Shown here one piece after another: positions 13,476 to 25,390 of a DNA stretch of 64,000 bases; within the stretch, counting starts at the first letter, position 1, and each line of letters begins with the position of its first letter. The stretch is from Acanthosoma haemorrhoidale (taxonomy: Eukaryota; Arthropoda; Insecta; Hemiptera; Acanthosomatidae): NCBI GenBank assembly GCA_930367205.1, contig OV884015.1, positions 31,797,288 to 31,861,287 on the forward strand, in the 5' to 3' direction. A program made the position numbers and the translations under genes. The notes under the pieces were generated by a model that saw only the letters and a list, made by a program, of their open reading frames with translations, had not been told where the DNA came from and searched no databases.

Positions 13476-13985
13476 ATATTATTGAAACTTCTTTATTGCG
13501 CTAAAACTACAATCTGCCTTATTAGGCAATAAGTAATTGTGATAAATGTTCTCATTCATACCATGTTTACAATTTTCATTCACTCGCTCATTCATACAGT
13601 GCTTACAAACAGCCCAGAGACTTCCAAAATACACATGACTATCACCTCCCTCGCATGCGAAAGAGGAAGCGGAGTCTTGGGAAGTCCCCCACGCTCCTTC
13701 GTCAGCCGCGTCACCGGATACGAGCCAGTGGAGGCTGACGAAGAGCCACATGCGCTCAGGACATGATTGGAGAAACTGGCCATTGCCAGGACTACCATTG
13801 TTACGCATTTATAGCAGGTCACGAGGCCACTGCCGGTTCAGTCTCCGAGGAGGATTATAGGAACGAGTAGTGCAGTGCAAAGACTGTGTTAGGGGGGTTG
13901 GACAGATTAGTGAAGAATTTCGTGAGCTTGGAAGGGATGAGTACAAGAATGTAAGGTATATTAGGATCGTTATGAAGGTTTTTTT
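13476..13985 (-). mobile_element. jockey-like non-LTR retrotransposon, 5'-truncated 3' end (copy 3)
   Basis: Reading on this strand, it matches the 3' end of the element at 39642-40879: the end of the reverse-transcriptase ORF (LIPSK..KF, then ARRLNRQ-like frame), CCTCGTGACCTGCTATAA, TCCTGGCAATGGCCAGTTTC, then the terminal GCAATAAAGAAGTTTCAATA. It carries about 175 bases of 3' UTR that the copy at 39642 lacks, including a stem-loop. Truncated far inside the ORF, so inactive. Confidence 0.8.
13697..13743. other. stem-loop in the jockey-like element 3' UTR
   Basis: CTTCGTCAGCC at 13697-13707 pairs perfectly with GGCTGACGAAG at 13733-13743, an 11-bp stem with a 25-base loop; flanking GCTC/GAGC adds further pairs with a bulge. 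It lies in the 3' UTR segment missing from the 39642 copy. A role in template recognition by the reverse transcriptase is inference. Confidence 0.5.
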
Positions 13986-15000
13986 TGGGGGGTTTTCAAA
14001 GTGCAAAAACAGTAAATCGCTCGTATTACTCACATACCCATAAATGTACAAACATATCGACTGATTTTATTGTTTGTTCCCCTTATTTCATATCATTTTT
14101 TTGTTCAATTTACACTTATTCCACATTTAGCCGGGGAGTGTTACTAATAACTTGTCATGATATCTAAAAGAAATGTTTGCTCTTAAGGGACAAAGTCCTG
14201 GGATAATAAAGATATACTATTATTATTACAGCGAACAGCACTAGAGAGACTTTCTTTATTTCATTTGATGTTACACGGGGTCATTATCATATTTGCCAGA
14301 CGCCAGAGCGCCTCTGAACCAAAACTTAACACAATTAATAAGTACAATTAAAGTATCTACTTATTTGTAAGGAAGAAATAGAATCAAAAGAAAAAACACT
14401 ATTGCACCGTAGATAGAGCACTTAGGCAGGTAATTGAAGCCCAACACACAACGTCAGGCCAAAGAGTGTCCCACAGACAATAAAATAGCGTAATAGAAGA
14501 GTAGAAAAGATACGCCTGTATTCAGAAACATTCCTGTGGAACTATATCCTTCTTATTTCTAAAAACATTGTTCAGATCACACTTAAAAATAATTTTTTCT
14601 TCAGCCCCAGTTTCATGTGTCTAAAAGGGTAAAGACCACATAATGGAAAGCTTTAAACTAACAGTAAGAAGTTAACCAACTAAAGACTAAAGTAACACTA
14701 AGAGGTGTGGAATCTGCCCATTAATGTCCATTGCACATCGGGGATCCGTGCATCACTTTTATTTTTTAGCGTAAATGGTTGCCAAGAGGGTTATTATTAT
14801 TTTTTTTCTTTAATAAATAAATACTACAAATCCCTCTACCCATAACTAGTTAAGAGATTTATACAATACGGAAATGCGTGATCCACGCGCAACAATGTTG
14901 TCGCTACCATCCGGAAGGAAGGCAATGTAATGTCATCCAAATGGACGATGATCTTCTCCTATAAATATGTAAGTTATAAGATAGAGATCGATCTGAAATT

Positions 15001-15119
15001 CCACGTCACCAATAAAGTATATTCTACGTCACCAATGAAGTATATTATACGTCACCACCAAAGTATATTCTACGTCACCACCAAAGTATATTCTACGTCA
15101 CCACCAAAGTATATTCCAC
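15001..15119. repeat. 23-bp minisatellite, five copies, with CRE-like sites
   Basis: Five units of the type tacgtcaccaccaaagtata plus ttc follow each other; the last three are nearly identical and the first two have aataaag or aatgaag variants. Each unit holds GTGACGTA on the minus strand, close to the CRE half-site TGACG. The array runs into sequence (ttccacatcaacttgaaatg, ctgattag) that resembles parts of 19490-19570 and 49785-49900, so it may be internal to a dispersed element. Confidence 0.8.
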
Positions 15120-16261
15120 ATCAACTTGAAATGCGCTGATTAGTTTTCAGTTGAAATGAAACAGTGTCATGTATGCATAGTTCTTGGAATCTAGTGCACT
15201 AAAAGTATTGTTGCACTAGTCGCCACCGGTTGTTGCTACAACCCCGTGCCTCACAAAGTTGACTAATTGTGGGCTATTTTTTTCTGATCAAATATAGTGA
15301 ATGTAAGGCTGACACTTCCTCATTCCGCTCGTCCATTTTTATCCCATAAGAAGGAATGTAACAAAGACAATTAAAGAAGTGTTGAAGCAAATGAAGAAAC
15401 AAAGGAAATAACCATTATAGTCAGGGAAGGTCGCTCCCTCGCGGGAGATATGGTTAGTCACCGCCGCTCACCGATAAACAGCCTCTATCGACCATTAAAT
15501 TACACAATATAAAATAATTACCTACTATAAAAAGTGGGAACAATAAACAGCTCCTAGCGGCCCTGTAAACGTTAATTGTTAACTAGTTCATCCGTAAATC
15601 GGTTAGCCTACACCACTTATTTATAATACAAATATGCAGTACAATCTTAATTACCTGGGTAACCGATCAACCGTTTTTTTTTTTTTTGGATGAGTTTTTA
15701 AGTACTTATAAAGATTCTTTTTTTTAAGAAATTCGTTCCATATGTGCGAATCCAGCGCTGAAAACAGTCTTACTGAATGCAACAATCCGCCATCATCACA
15801 TGAACAAATCACCCGTCTGAACCCATTTTAAAAACAGACGAAGAAAAAAGTTACTATCTAATGTAACTTGGTTAATTCAGCCCATTGAAGGCGTAATATT
15901 CAATTTGAAAAGAAGGTACAGGAAGACTTCGATTTATTCTTAAAAAAAAAGTGGGCAAAATCCACCAAATAAAAGATTTTACCTGTTTATCGTATATGAT
16001 CGTTTGATGATCAAAATTATTGCTGAATGTGCAAATAATAGAACTTTAAGAAACACAATGACAGCACAAATCTGAGGTAAAAAAAAATAAAAAATGATAA
16101 TAGACTAGAATATATTTTAATCAAATTAAGTATTAATTTTTATTTTTCTATATGTATGTGTACATATACATGTGTACTTTTTTCAATATAAAAATCTATT
16201 AGCGAGTTTTTTTTTTTGGTAATTTACATCAAAGTTAGGCTATAAAAACTGCCAGTCATTG

Positions 16262-16288
16262 CCTCGGATAATCGAGGTTGTACTGTAT
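16262..16288 (-). mobile_element. pogo/Tigger-like terminal inverted repeat
   Basis: On this strand CAGTACAACCTCGATTATCC then GAGG follows a TA dinucleotide. This is the typical pogo/Tigger end (CAGT..AACCTCGATTATCCGA). The partner end was not found, so the boundaries of the element to the left are unknown. Confidence 0.4.
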
Positions 16289-17207
16289 AGTTTCTAAACT
16301 GTGCTTTCAGCTCCGTTACTGTAAAACAGACTGACAGTGGAGGAGGATTGTCGCGTACTTTCTTCTCAGAGCTTGTCTCTTCGGGTTCTGCAATAAAGTA
16401 ATTAAAAATAAAGTAAATAGCCCAGTGAAATGACCAAAAATTTCTTCATCACATTTCTTTCCGAAAAAAATAAATATATCATTATGTGAGTCTTATTGTA
16501 GTAGTGGAAGGGACTTCATTTGTCGTACTCGACTAATGACTTTCACGGAAAATGTGAAGGTATCCAAACCGATGGTTTTGGCGGACATTGTATGGTAGAA
16601 GAATGTCGGGGCTTCTCCGGTCTATTGAGAGAGTAGGCAGGTAGTGGCCCCTATTCAAGTCCGGAATGATCCGTCCCTCTCCCTTTCTGATCCACCGTTC
16701 ATATCTCCCAACCGCTCGTATAGGCATCTGTGACCCTTAACATTTATGTGTGACCAATAAAATATATTGAACTTAAATTAAATATAGAATAAGTATTTAA
16801 TGTTTGATCGAACAAATCCAATTTAGAAAGAATTATTAAGTTAAGGGTTGATTTTAAACGTGGGGAAACTAAGAATTAGTTTGATGAATTAAACGTTTAA
16901 AGGAGAAGAATAATGAATTAAATATATATTTTATTAACTATAGAACGATCAGAGACATATAGTTTTATTACACTTTCGGGCTGATAACGATTATTTGAAT
17001 GATTCCAGAATTAAGAAAACCAAGATGTAAATAACAATAAATAGAATGTTCTGGTAAAATATTGTTTCAACATCTCAATAAAAAATAGCTGTGCCAATAA
17101 CACTTTTTGTTGAAAAAAAGTTTAAAACTCCTCTCCTGTAAAGTTATGAAAATGGACATAGTGTTGTATCCCTCCGAGGTACAGAAATATATTTAAATGA
17201 ATATGGC

Positions 17208-17560
17208 CTATGTGGTAAAAACTAATATTTTCAGATAACTATTTTTTTTAAAACTTAACGAATAAGTTTCTGGCGATAAGTCCACATTTGGGACCCACTG
17301 GTCCATTTTCTTTGTTTTCTCAATAGCATGAAGGTGTCGTATAAAAGAAATATGGCTGACGTTTAAAGGTTCTGAAAGTTCTCTATTTGTCTGATGTGGA
17401 TTGGCCGTTACTAAAGCCTTTAATTCATCATCGAGCATTGTTTCTGGCTTCCACGAGATTCATTCTCGAGACTTGTATTGCCGGATTGAAACCTAGAGAA
17501 ACAACCGATAAACAGTTCTTTCATTCATTGAACAGTTGTCAATTAACTGAAAGATATAAA
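17208..17560 (-). mobile_element. mariner transposase remnant (N-terminal part)
   Basis: A 60-odd-codon stretch reads MLDDELKALVTANPHQTNRE then LSEPLNVSHISFIRHLHAIE, ending KKMDQWVPN. This is the mariner paired-domain-like region (DDxELKxLVExNPxQTxRELAxxLNVSxxTVxRHLxxIGKxKKLDxWVPH). Upstream in another frame is FQSGNTSLENESRG, matching the preceding W(F)xRFxSGxxSLEDExRSGRP. At least one frameshift separates them, and the catalytic half is absent. An inactive fossil. Confidence 0.85.
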
Positions 17561-19484
17561 ATGACAATGAAAGAGAAATGTCTGCAGATTAAATTTAATA
17601 CCCATTGTGTTAGTGAGAGATGGATTTCATGAAAATAAATATATCTGACATTTCACCCCTTCCAACCGAATAAATTCCTCTAATTAAATCGAGGCAAATT
17701 GTTACTTATGTTTTAATATAAAATTGAAAAGGATTAAATATGAAAAGCAATTTAGCTCATAAATGATGTATTTAAAAAAGGGACTTCGAAGTAGGCAATG
17801 AAAAATATTAAATTTAAAAAAAAAAAAGATTTATAGTGATATATTTTCGTCATTTATTTAATTGGTAAGATTTAGCAACAGTTTATGACTGAGCAATGTG
17901 ACCAGTATATACTATTCCCTACTTTCTGCTGTTCTGTTTGCTGATTGTTTTTTTACGGAGTATTGAGTAAAAGGTTAAAGAATAACTGATTGGACGGAGG
18001 CTCTTCTTTTAGTCGACGAATCGGTTACTTAAGACTGCTCCATACAATAGAAGCTTCCCAAGGGACACTCCCCCCTCCCCCCATGTTGTATGCAGACCAG
18101 ACTTACTGTATCCATTAACGGCAACGGCCAAGCATGGGAAGTGATGTGGTCAGCGCTACGCTTCAACCACTCGTTGATGCTCATGGGGATTTAATTATTT
18201 TACTTGTGCCCTCGTTGCAATAATGTTTAATTTTCCCCTTTGGCGGCTTTTTCAATTTTTTTTGCTTACTCCCACTTAAACGCCGTAGGTTTTATTTTTT
18301 TCCATTATTTTTCTGTTTATATAATGTTTTTTTTATCTTGAATTATAACGGATATAAAATTAACTGAGTGCATATACACGTTGGATATATGGAAATACGT
18401 TGAAGGGGACATTATATAAAAACCCTTGTTATAGGGTAACTTATAAGGGGAAACAAATTTATGTTTTTTCCTCCACGCAGAAAACGGCAAAAAAAATTTT
18501 ACTCTTGTTTGAAAAGCTTAAGATTAATAAGACGTGTTTTTCATAAATTAATACTCCTATCTTTTCTATCTACAAATTATGCACAAGCGCTTTCACTGCC
18601 ATTCTCTAGAACTTATGAAGTGTAAGGTAAAAATGCGAGCGGTAAATATATTTACGAGTATTTTCGGGGTACCGAAAATATGTACATGGTACATACCTAT
18701 CGATACGGACTGGATATCTCGATTTCCATTACCGTGCATTTCTATGTACCAGTCTTTGGTGAGAGGAACATGGTGTGAACAGACTGGTCGACGAGAAATC
18801 CTCCGAGCCTTTCGTGTGTAGAGGAGGGAAAACTCGCTGGTTGGAGCGTCATACTAAACACACCGGTTGCCTTGAATAATCCGTAGTCACAAATTAGATC
18901 ATCCCTGAATAAATTTGATCACTTAACCCATAGTCAAAAATCTACGTGCTAAATGAACCCTTGCGGCACCTCTCGTTCACTTCATCTGTTGGAGGCAGTC
19001 TTCGAAAGTGAAACAATTGTACATCTATTTTTAAAAAATCGGCGACATTTAAATTAAGCAAACATTTCGGTAAAATTACAAAAGCTGTGGCTGTCGACAT
19101 TTAAAATGCAATCAGATCGCAGGAATCATTACGAGTAATAATTTCAGTAAGGTTCCAATGCATCTTAGCATTCAGTACACAATCATTGATTTGCTCGTGA
19201 AAAATAAGAAAGGTTTTAGCTTCGAATATAGATAATTGAATCACTCTGTGAACCGTTGAGTTTTTCTACGTAGTTGTTAAGATAACCTTACCAATTACCT
19301 GAATGGTTATAAGCCTCAAGTGCCTATAAATATTTGTTTTTAAATTCTATGTCCGAAGAGAGAGGCTGTACTTTCATACTGGTACGAAGATGTTGCCTTT
19401 AGTATCTCATAAATCGCACAAATGGTACATCTTGCTGTAGAGTCTATTAATGATACATGTAGTGGTAACACACTCTTTAAATTT

Positions 19485-19580
19485 CAAAAGTACACTCCAC
19501 AACACCTCAAAAGATGCTGATCAGGTGAAACACAACAGCGGAAAAGAAAAAAAAATCGGGCCCAGTTCAGAGGCTATTTA
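19485..19580 (+). repeat. dispersed repeat, family D copy 1
   Basis: cactccacaacacctcaaaa, gctgatcaggtgaaacac and aatcgggcccagttc recur in the same order at 49785-49900. The first two blocks also resemble the sequence just right of the minisatellite at 15110-15150. Confidence 0.45.
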
Positions 19581-20102
19581 AATCAAGTGCATTTAATATC
19601 CCTGCCGGTTTTTTTTTTAATTTTATTTAAACTATTTATATTTATTTAATTGTTGAAAAGTATCTTTCCAGTGACAAAGATAGTTTGTAAATAAAATTAA
19701 GCTTTTCGATAAAAATACAGACTAGTTTTTTCATAATGATATAATTAAATTTGACGGAGACTTTGGGTGACGTACTTAATAATATTTAACAACCAATGAG
19801 TCAATAACAACACTTGATACAGTAGAACTGAATTATTTGACCTCCGTAGGCTGTTGTCACACCTCCTGTTGATCCGAAACAACCTTCTCTTCTATTAGAA
19901 GGCATTTCTATCTTAAATAATAAATAATAATAAAACTATTTTCTAAACTGGAGTTCATAGTTAGCAGTGAACTGAAGATTTGTTTGCATATCGTCAACAT
20001 GTGATGGAAACCTAGGATATTTCTTCCATTGACCGAAGCCAATATTTCAATCCAGGCTAACTATGAACCTCCCCACCCCCCACAGTTGACATATCCTCTG
20101 AC

Positions 20103-20225
20103 CTGGTAATGGTAGTTGTTGTCTAAGACAGACGTCGCTTTTCGGATGACCTCCAGGCTGAAGAGCCCCGTGGAGGCTAAAAGACCCGCGTCGGATCCCA
20201 ACATTTTGCTGTAGAGTTTGTCCAT
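20103..20225 (-). CDS. orphan first coding exon, 41 codons, product not recognised
   Basis: The ORF starts in the optimal context ACCATGG, with an in-frame TGA four codons upstream, and ends at CAG followed by the donor GTCAGAG after 41 whole codons. It begins MDKLYSKMLGSDAGLLASTG and ends SVLDNNYHYQ. Third positions are mostly G or C (GAC, CTC, TAC, AGC, TCC, GCC, CTG, GAG, GTC, ATC, AAC), quite unlike the AT-rich surroundings, which argues for real coding. I recognise no domain; there is no signal peptide. It lies 5.1 kb downstream of daughterless exon 5 on the same strand and ends in the same phase, so it could be an alternative N-terminus for daughterless, as TCF4 and TCF12 have, or the first exon of another gene. 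Confidence 0.55.
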
Positions 20226-20330
20226 GGTACACAGTCACTCAACGGTAACACATAGAGAAGAAACACTACACATCAGACCACATGTCGACGAGACATACGC
20301 GGACCGAACACACAGCACTGACTGGCCTAA
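20226..20330 (-). promoter_or_regulatory. candidate promoter and 5' UTR of the orphan exon
   Basis: About 95 bases upstream of the start codon, reading on this strand, is CAGTCAGTGCTG, an insect-type initiator TCAGTG (20317-20321 carries the TCAGT core). CGTCGA at about +30 is one mismatch from the downstream promoter element. The 105 bases are CpG-containing and more GC-rich than the flanks. There is no TATA box. This is motif reading only. Confidence 0.3.
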
Positions 20331-23300
20331 CCGTCTTTGCCCCCACCCCTCTAGGCCGTGCACTAGCAGTACCGAAAACATTCGACTCCCCTAACTGACA
20401 CTTTCCCCCTCTTAATGTTGGCAGTCTTTTTTTTTTTTTTTTTTTTTTTGTTCCATCTTATTTTAACATTCATTCTGAGAGGACAATTACACTATCTCGA
20501 TATCAATGGCAGCTCTTGTGAGTGTTTTCATTAACGGTTAAAGAAGACGTTTGGATGAAGGGACCCAAATACCATGTAGAATTTTCATAGGAGCAAGCAA
20601 ACATCTGTAATACTGAAGTAAATAGTGAAACTAATGATCGGATTCACTGGCCCAATATCAACTATATAGATAGCTATACATACAATCACGGCCTTGAAAT
20701 ATGCCGATTCTAGGTTGCTTAAAAAACAGAATCGAAAACTACAGGGAAAATTAAGCATAAAAAAAGGTAATGTTTCACAAAGGGTCAATTTCCATCAAGC
20801 CACGAGTCAGAATCCCGGATTAAACAGCTGTAATATGTTCCATAGAATTAGGGAGAATATTAAAGACGGTAACGAAAAAGAGTTTTTAGGATATATATTA
20901 CAAAAGTTTTGAGAAGCTATTTTCAGTAACTTCTAGATTGTTCCTTCATTTTCTACAGCCTTTATTTCGTACATACATATTTAAAAAAACAAAACAAATT
21001 TGTCCATAGCACATGTAAACAAAATTTGGTCGGCAAAAAACAGCTACTTGTTGATCGAAGAGTGGCCTTCACATATTTTTTTTTCGTTATGCCAAATTAC
21101 TGAGGAAGAAGCTCCAAGATTCAGCGTATATATGTTGTCAAAAAAAACTAACTTTTGACCTTTCAATTCAAAAATTATAAAACATTCTTTTCCCTGTAGG
21201 TTGATTGCTTGATTATTTTTGTATAAATGACAAAATATTGACATAAAGCTGTTATTCAAAATTTATATTATCAAAAAAAGCAGGGAAGTAACCACTGCTG
21301 TCACACGAAAATTGTGTTTTTGGGATATCTTTTAACTTATTTTGTCTTTAACCTCTTTAATGTTTCCTTGGTCATGGAAACAAATAAAAACTTTAGACAT
21401 CAAATAATATCAGAGCTATATATCGAACTCAAGAAAGCAGAAAAGTCCGAGAAAATGAATCGACATTTTTCAAATATAATTCTTTTCTCAAAAAACTTGT
21501 CATTGCTCTTTTTATGTATGAACCCCTATCATCCTTTGGGAATGGTCAACATATGTTTATGAAAAGGACAATAATAAAAAGCTGGTGTTTATCCTTTAGA
21601 AAGCTGTATAGTAATGGAATGAGAACAGTTCTATTAAGAGAGCTTCCATCTACTTCTCTATTAAGAGCACTCTCAATTCCCATTACCGACATCCAAGAGG
21701 TTAATGGGCTATTTTTATTGTGACCAGACAGTACTATCTATTATGTCATTATTATTTAGTTTATATAATCTGTTATATATGCGTTTATTAACATATTAAA
21801 AACCAAACCAACCTACAAAAAAAAAAAAAGTAGATTTGTTCTTGTCCATAGCTATTTCATATACGTAACCTGTTAAAGGTAATAGGCAATTGTCAAAAAT
21901 ACTACTTTCTATATAACAATCAGGGGACACAACCCTTCTTCCTTTTTATTTCTCGCAATTACAACTTGCAACAAAAAAGAACAAAAAACAATTTTTTTTT
22001 TATTACATCCATTAAGTTTGTATTATTATTTAAAAAATTAAAAATGTTTTAATTATCATACATGTAGTATCTAATACGTGGATCTGCAGTTGTAATAAAG
22101 TATTTTAAAAAAAAATGGTGCGTAGCCAGGATTTTTTCCGGAAAATATCAGTCAATTATGGTGAGAGATAGATAGGTAAATTATAATAACACACATTGGA
22201 TTAAATTAGGAATACGCAGAACGCAATTAGCACGTCGGCTACAATAACGCCAAACTCTAAAGTCCAAAAAAACTTTATAGTATGAGAAAAAAATATATGA
22301 CAATTTAAGCACAAAATTGACTAACTACAGAGTACCGACATATCTACTTCTTAATGCCAAAGTATGGTATAACAGAAATATCTTATAGCATGATATAGAT
22401 TCAAACATTGCCAATTTAAATGCGTTTTTTTGAGGTGTGAGGTTATTCTTGGCAACGTGCGATATAATAAAAATACTTTTTATATAATGTACCCCTTTAT
22501 GCTCCAAAAAGCCAATGTTCAACTGAACTATTTATTGTAGCAGGCCTGTGAAAGAGTACTGTCAATTGACCTTCTCATACAAGTTTTAATTAGTTAAGTG
22601 GTCTTCCAATATCAATATTAGAGCAGTGATACAACTTGAGAAACTGCACGTACTCAAGAGGTCATTTTTTATCCTGTCTACAACACATTAAAGACGGTAA
22701 CGCAGAAATATATTTTTTTTCAATCCCTCGAAAAGGTGCTAGGGGCCAAACAATAGATATTATGTAGATAGATATAAATGTCGTAACGAATTGGCTTGTT
22801 TTTTTTTCCGAAACAAATAATTTCTTTTCCAATACATCTGATGAAAAAAAATATAAATATGTACTTCATTCACGTAGTTTTTTTTAAAAATGATTTAATC
22901 AGTTTTCCCCGAATATATTTTGATGATGTCTCTTTATTTTGTTCATACATTTATTTGAAAAAAAAATCTATTTAATTTATGAATGATGTAGTTACTATAA
23001 TCATATCTCACAGTGAATTTTACTTTTGTAATCTCGTTGAATATTTTTTTTCCCCCTTATCCACCATTAATGGGTTATTAGCCATTGAGTAATATCAGAT
23101 TAGCCTACCATTGGAGCGTTTCAGAGCCGTATTATGATTTTTTCTTGAACATGATTTAAGGAGATATTAACGGCAAAAACAAAATATATATATATATTAA
23201 AAAATTATTTGAAGCCGACTTTGGTAGGTCTTTAACATAGTATATGTGCAATTAGTGAAGGGGTATAGGGAGATGACTAGCAGAGTTCAGTTGTCGGTGG

Positions 23301-25336
23301 GCATTCATTGGGTCGGTTTCGTACAAGTCATGAGATGGGGAATATTTGCGAAAAGAAAAGCATTTGAAGAATGAATAAATGTGACACTGAGATATATATT
23401 GTGTTAATAAAAAGTATTTTTTAACAACAATATGGAATGTTTGTTTCCATTATCATTTAATTAAGTATTTATGAAACTCCAGAGCTATATAAATATCTCT
23501 CGATACTGTTATATTTATATTTTTTTTTAATTGAATTTAACCAAAAATACAATCGATCAGTCGGTAAAACTTAAGAATGGAATAAAAAAAAAAAAAAACT
23601 CATCCTTTGATCAACTGGTATTTCCTTTTTAGTTTTAAGAACTAACACTTTGAAACTTATAATTTTTTTATCGTACAAGATCCATAAAGTTGGGCGCTCT
23701 AAAATTCATCATTATGACGCTGACGGTGAGAAGCAGAAGATAAAGCAAAAGCAGAGAAGAGAAGTGAGAAGGGGTAGTGAGTAAGGTGCTAAAGTTCCCT
23801 GGTTAATAATTCCGATCCTACCGTGTCTTCTCTAATGGCACTAAACTCCCCTCCTCTTCCCTCTTCTCCGGGGACCCTCTCTACTTTAAATTGTCAAACT
23901 TTTTCCTATTCTCCATTACTTATCCTTTTTTTTTTTTTTTTTTTTTTTGGACACATTAATCACTTCTGATTCTACGTTTGTCCTCAAATGTTACATTCAT
24001 AAACAAAAAAAAAACATACATAAAGCCCTCTTTAAACTGATAAGTTGTAACCCATTACAGGAACAGGTTTGAATACATTGCTCCATTGCAGTCACAGGTA
24101 CTGCATAGGAGGGGGGGGACTATACAAACATGTAACGGTCGTTACTGATTCGATCTTATCCTGTACTACGATTCGGTACAGCACGTGAAGGTTCGGACAC
24201 CCACTTTACCCGGCTGATTGAAATAATTACGACTCAGAATCATACTTACACCACATACTTAAATAGGATATCGTTATCAAGGTTAGTTGAGTAAGCAAAA
24301 GGTCGGTAAAATCTAGAATTAGGGGTAATGCTTGGACCCCATTTATTCGAGTGTACCTCCTAAAGGAAGCCATTAAAATAAATAATAATTAAACAGCTAT
24401 AAAATGCTCATCAAATTTATTGAACGAATTGAAATCCATCTTTAGTAATATGTTACGTTTTTAAACCGGTAGAAGGGTTTGTTGGGAAATCGGCTTAGCT
24501 CAATGAAGAAGAGTTGTTACATTTTCATCGTTTCGTCATTACTATGTGTGGCTGCATCAGGCCCTGTAGCGTGAGAAGGAAATCGGTGTCAACTGTTTAA
24601 GACATGCTTCTCATCATACACATATATACTCATGGCCAACAATGAATCCAGGTTTTTTATTTTAAACTTTTATTTATGTTGCAGCCCTCAATCAAACGGA
24701 AGGGGGGGGGATTAAGCAGTACCCTTATTCTTCAGTTACTCACATGCTGTCTTAGAGCCACCATCATAATCTTATTTACTGTACTAACATTTTTAACTTA
24801 CAAAATAAAACTACTTCTCTACTTAAAAAATCATCAAGTAATTTTTTTTTTTAGACAGACCACCGCGGCTTTTTTGCAATGCACATTGGTTTCTCAGCCT
24901 TAAGAAGGAAAATGAGTATGTACACAAACGAAAATGTATCGAAACCGGCCTAGAAATCGAAATAAACACTGAGAGATTTACCTCCTGGTATTGACAATGA
25001 TTTACCTCAACGCCATTATCTAATACCAAGGGTATAATAATTTTCTAATATTTAACGTATCCATAAAATATTATTTACCAGTTGTTTAAAAAAAAAAAAA
25101 AACATTTTTAGGTAAGGTTGATCTAGCAATAAATAATTGTTCAATCAAATATAATTTAATAATTTATTATGAGTATTTTCATACTACTTCTCTTAAGAGT
25201 TTTACGATAAAATTTCAAGCTTAGTATACCATTTTAGCTAATTATAAGAATACTTTCGAAAAATAATTATAATAAATTAAGGGGAAAAGGGAGTGAAAAA
25301 ATAAAATAAAGCAACTGTGAAGAAGCAACAACTCAC
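20331..25336. other. 5 kb presumed intron of daughterless, no gene recognised
   Basis: Very AT-rich with long homopolymer runs (poly-T of about 22 at 20428-20449 and 18-20 at 23930). No repeats identified by name. It would be part of daughterless intron 5 if the gene continues left. Confidence 0.5.
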
Positions 25337-25390
25337 CCAATTTTGTGTTGCTGCCCCTTCTACCGGCTCAGCTGCCATTGAATCGATCAC
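25337..25390 (-). CDS. da: daughterless coding exon 5
   Basis: This 54-nt exon has acceptor TTGTTTCGCAG and donor GTGAGT and contains 18 whole codons, [18 protein letters not shown]. It resembles the fly segment VDQYFDSAAAGSGGAW in the same relative place. It leaves at phase 0. No further exon with supporting similarity was found in the remaining 25 kb to the left, so the rest of the gene is either hidden in that interval or outside the window. Confidence 0.75.

Larger units (their letters stand above)
13986..20102. other. 6 kb of AT-rich DNA with repeats only
   Basis: Apart from the minisatellite, the pogo-like end, the mariner remnant and a family D repeat, nothing is recognised. Several poly-T runs and low-complexity patches. 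A weak exon candidate at 16316-16387 (minus) is discussed in the findings. Confidence 0.5.

Noticed and set aside
1..25336. Remaining daughterless exons, including the bHLH domain
   Set aside because: Looked for coding of the basic region (NNARER) and helix segments on the minus strand and found none; they may lie outside the window.
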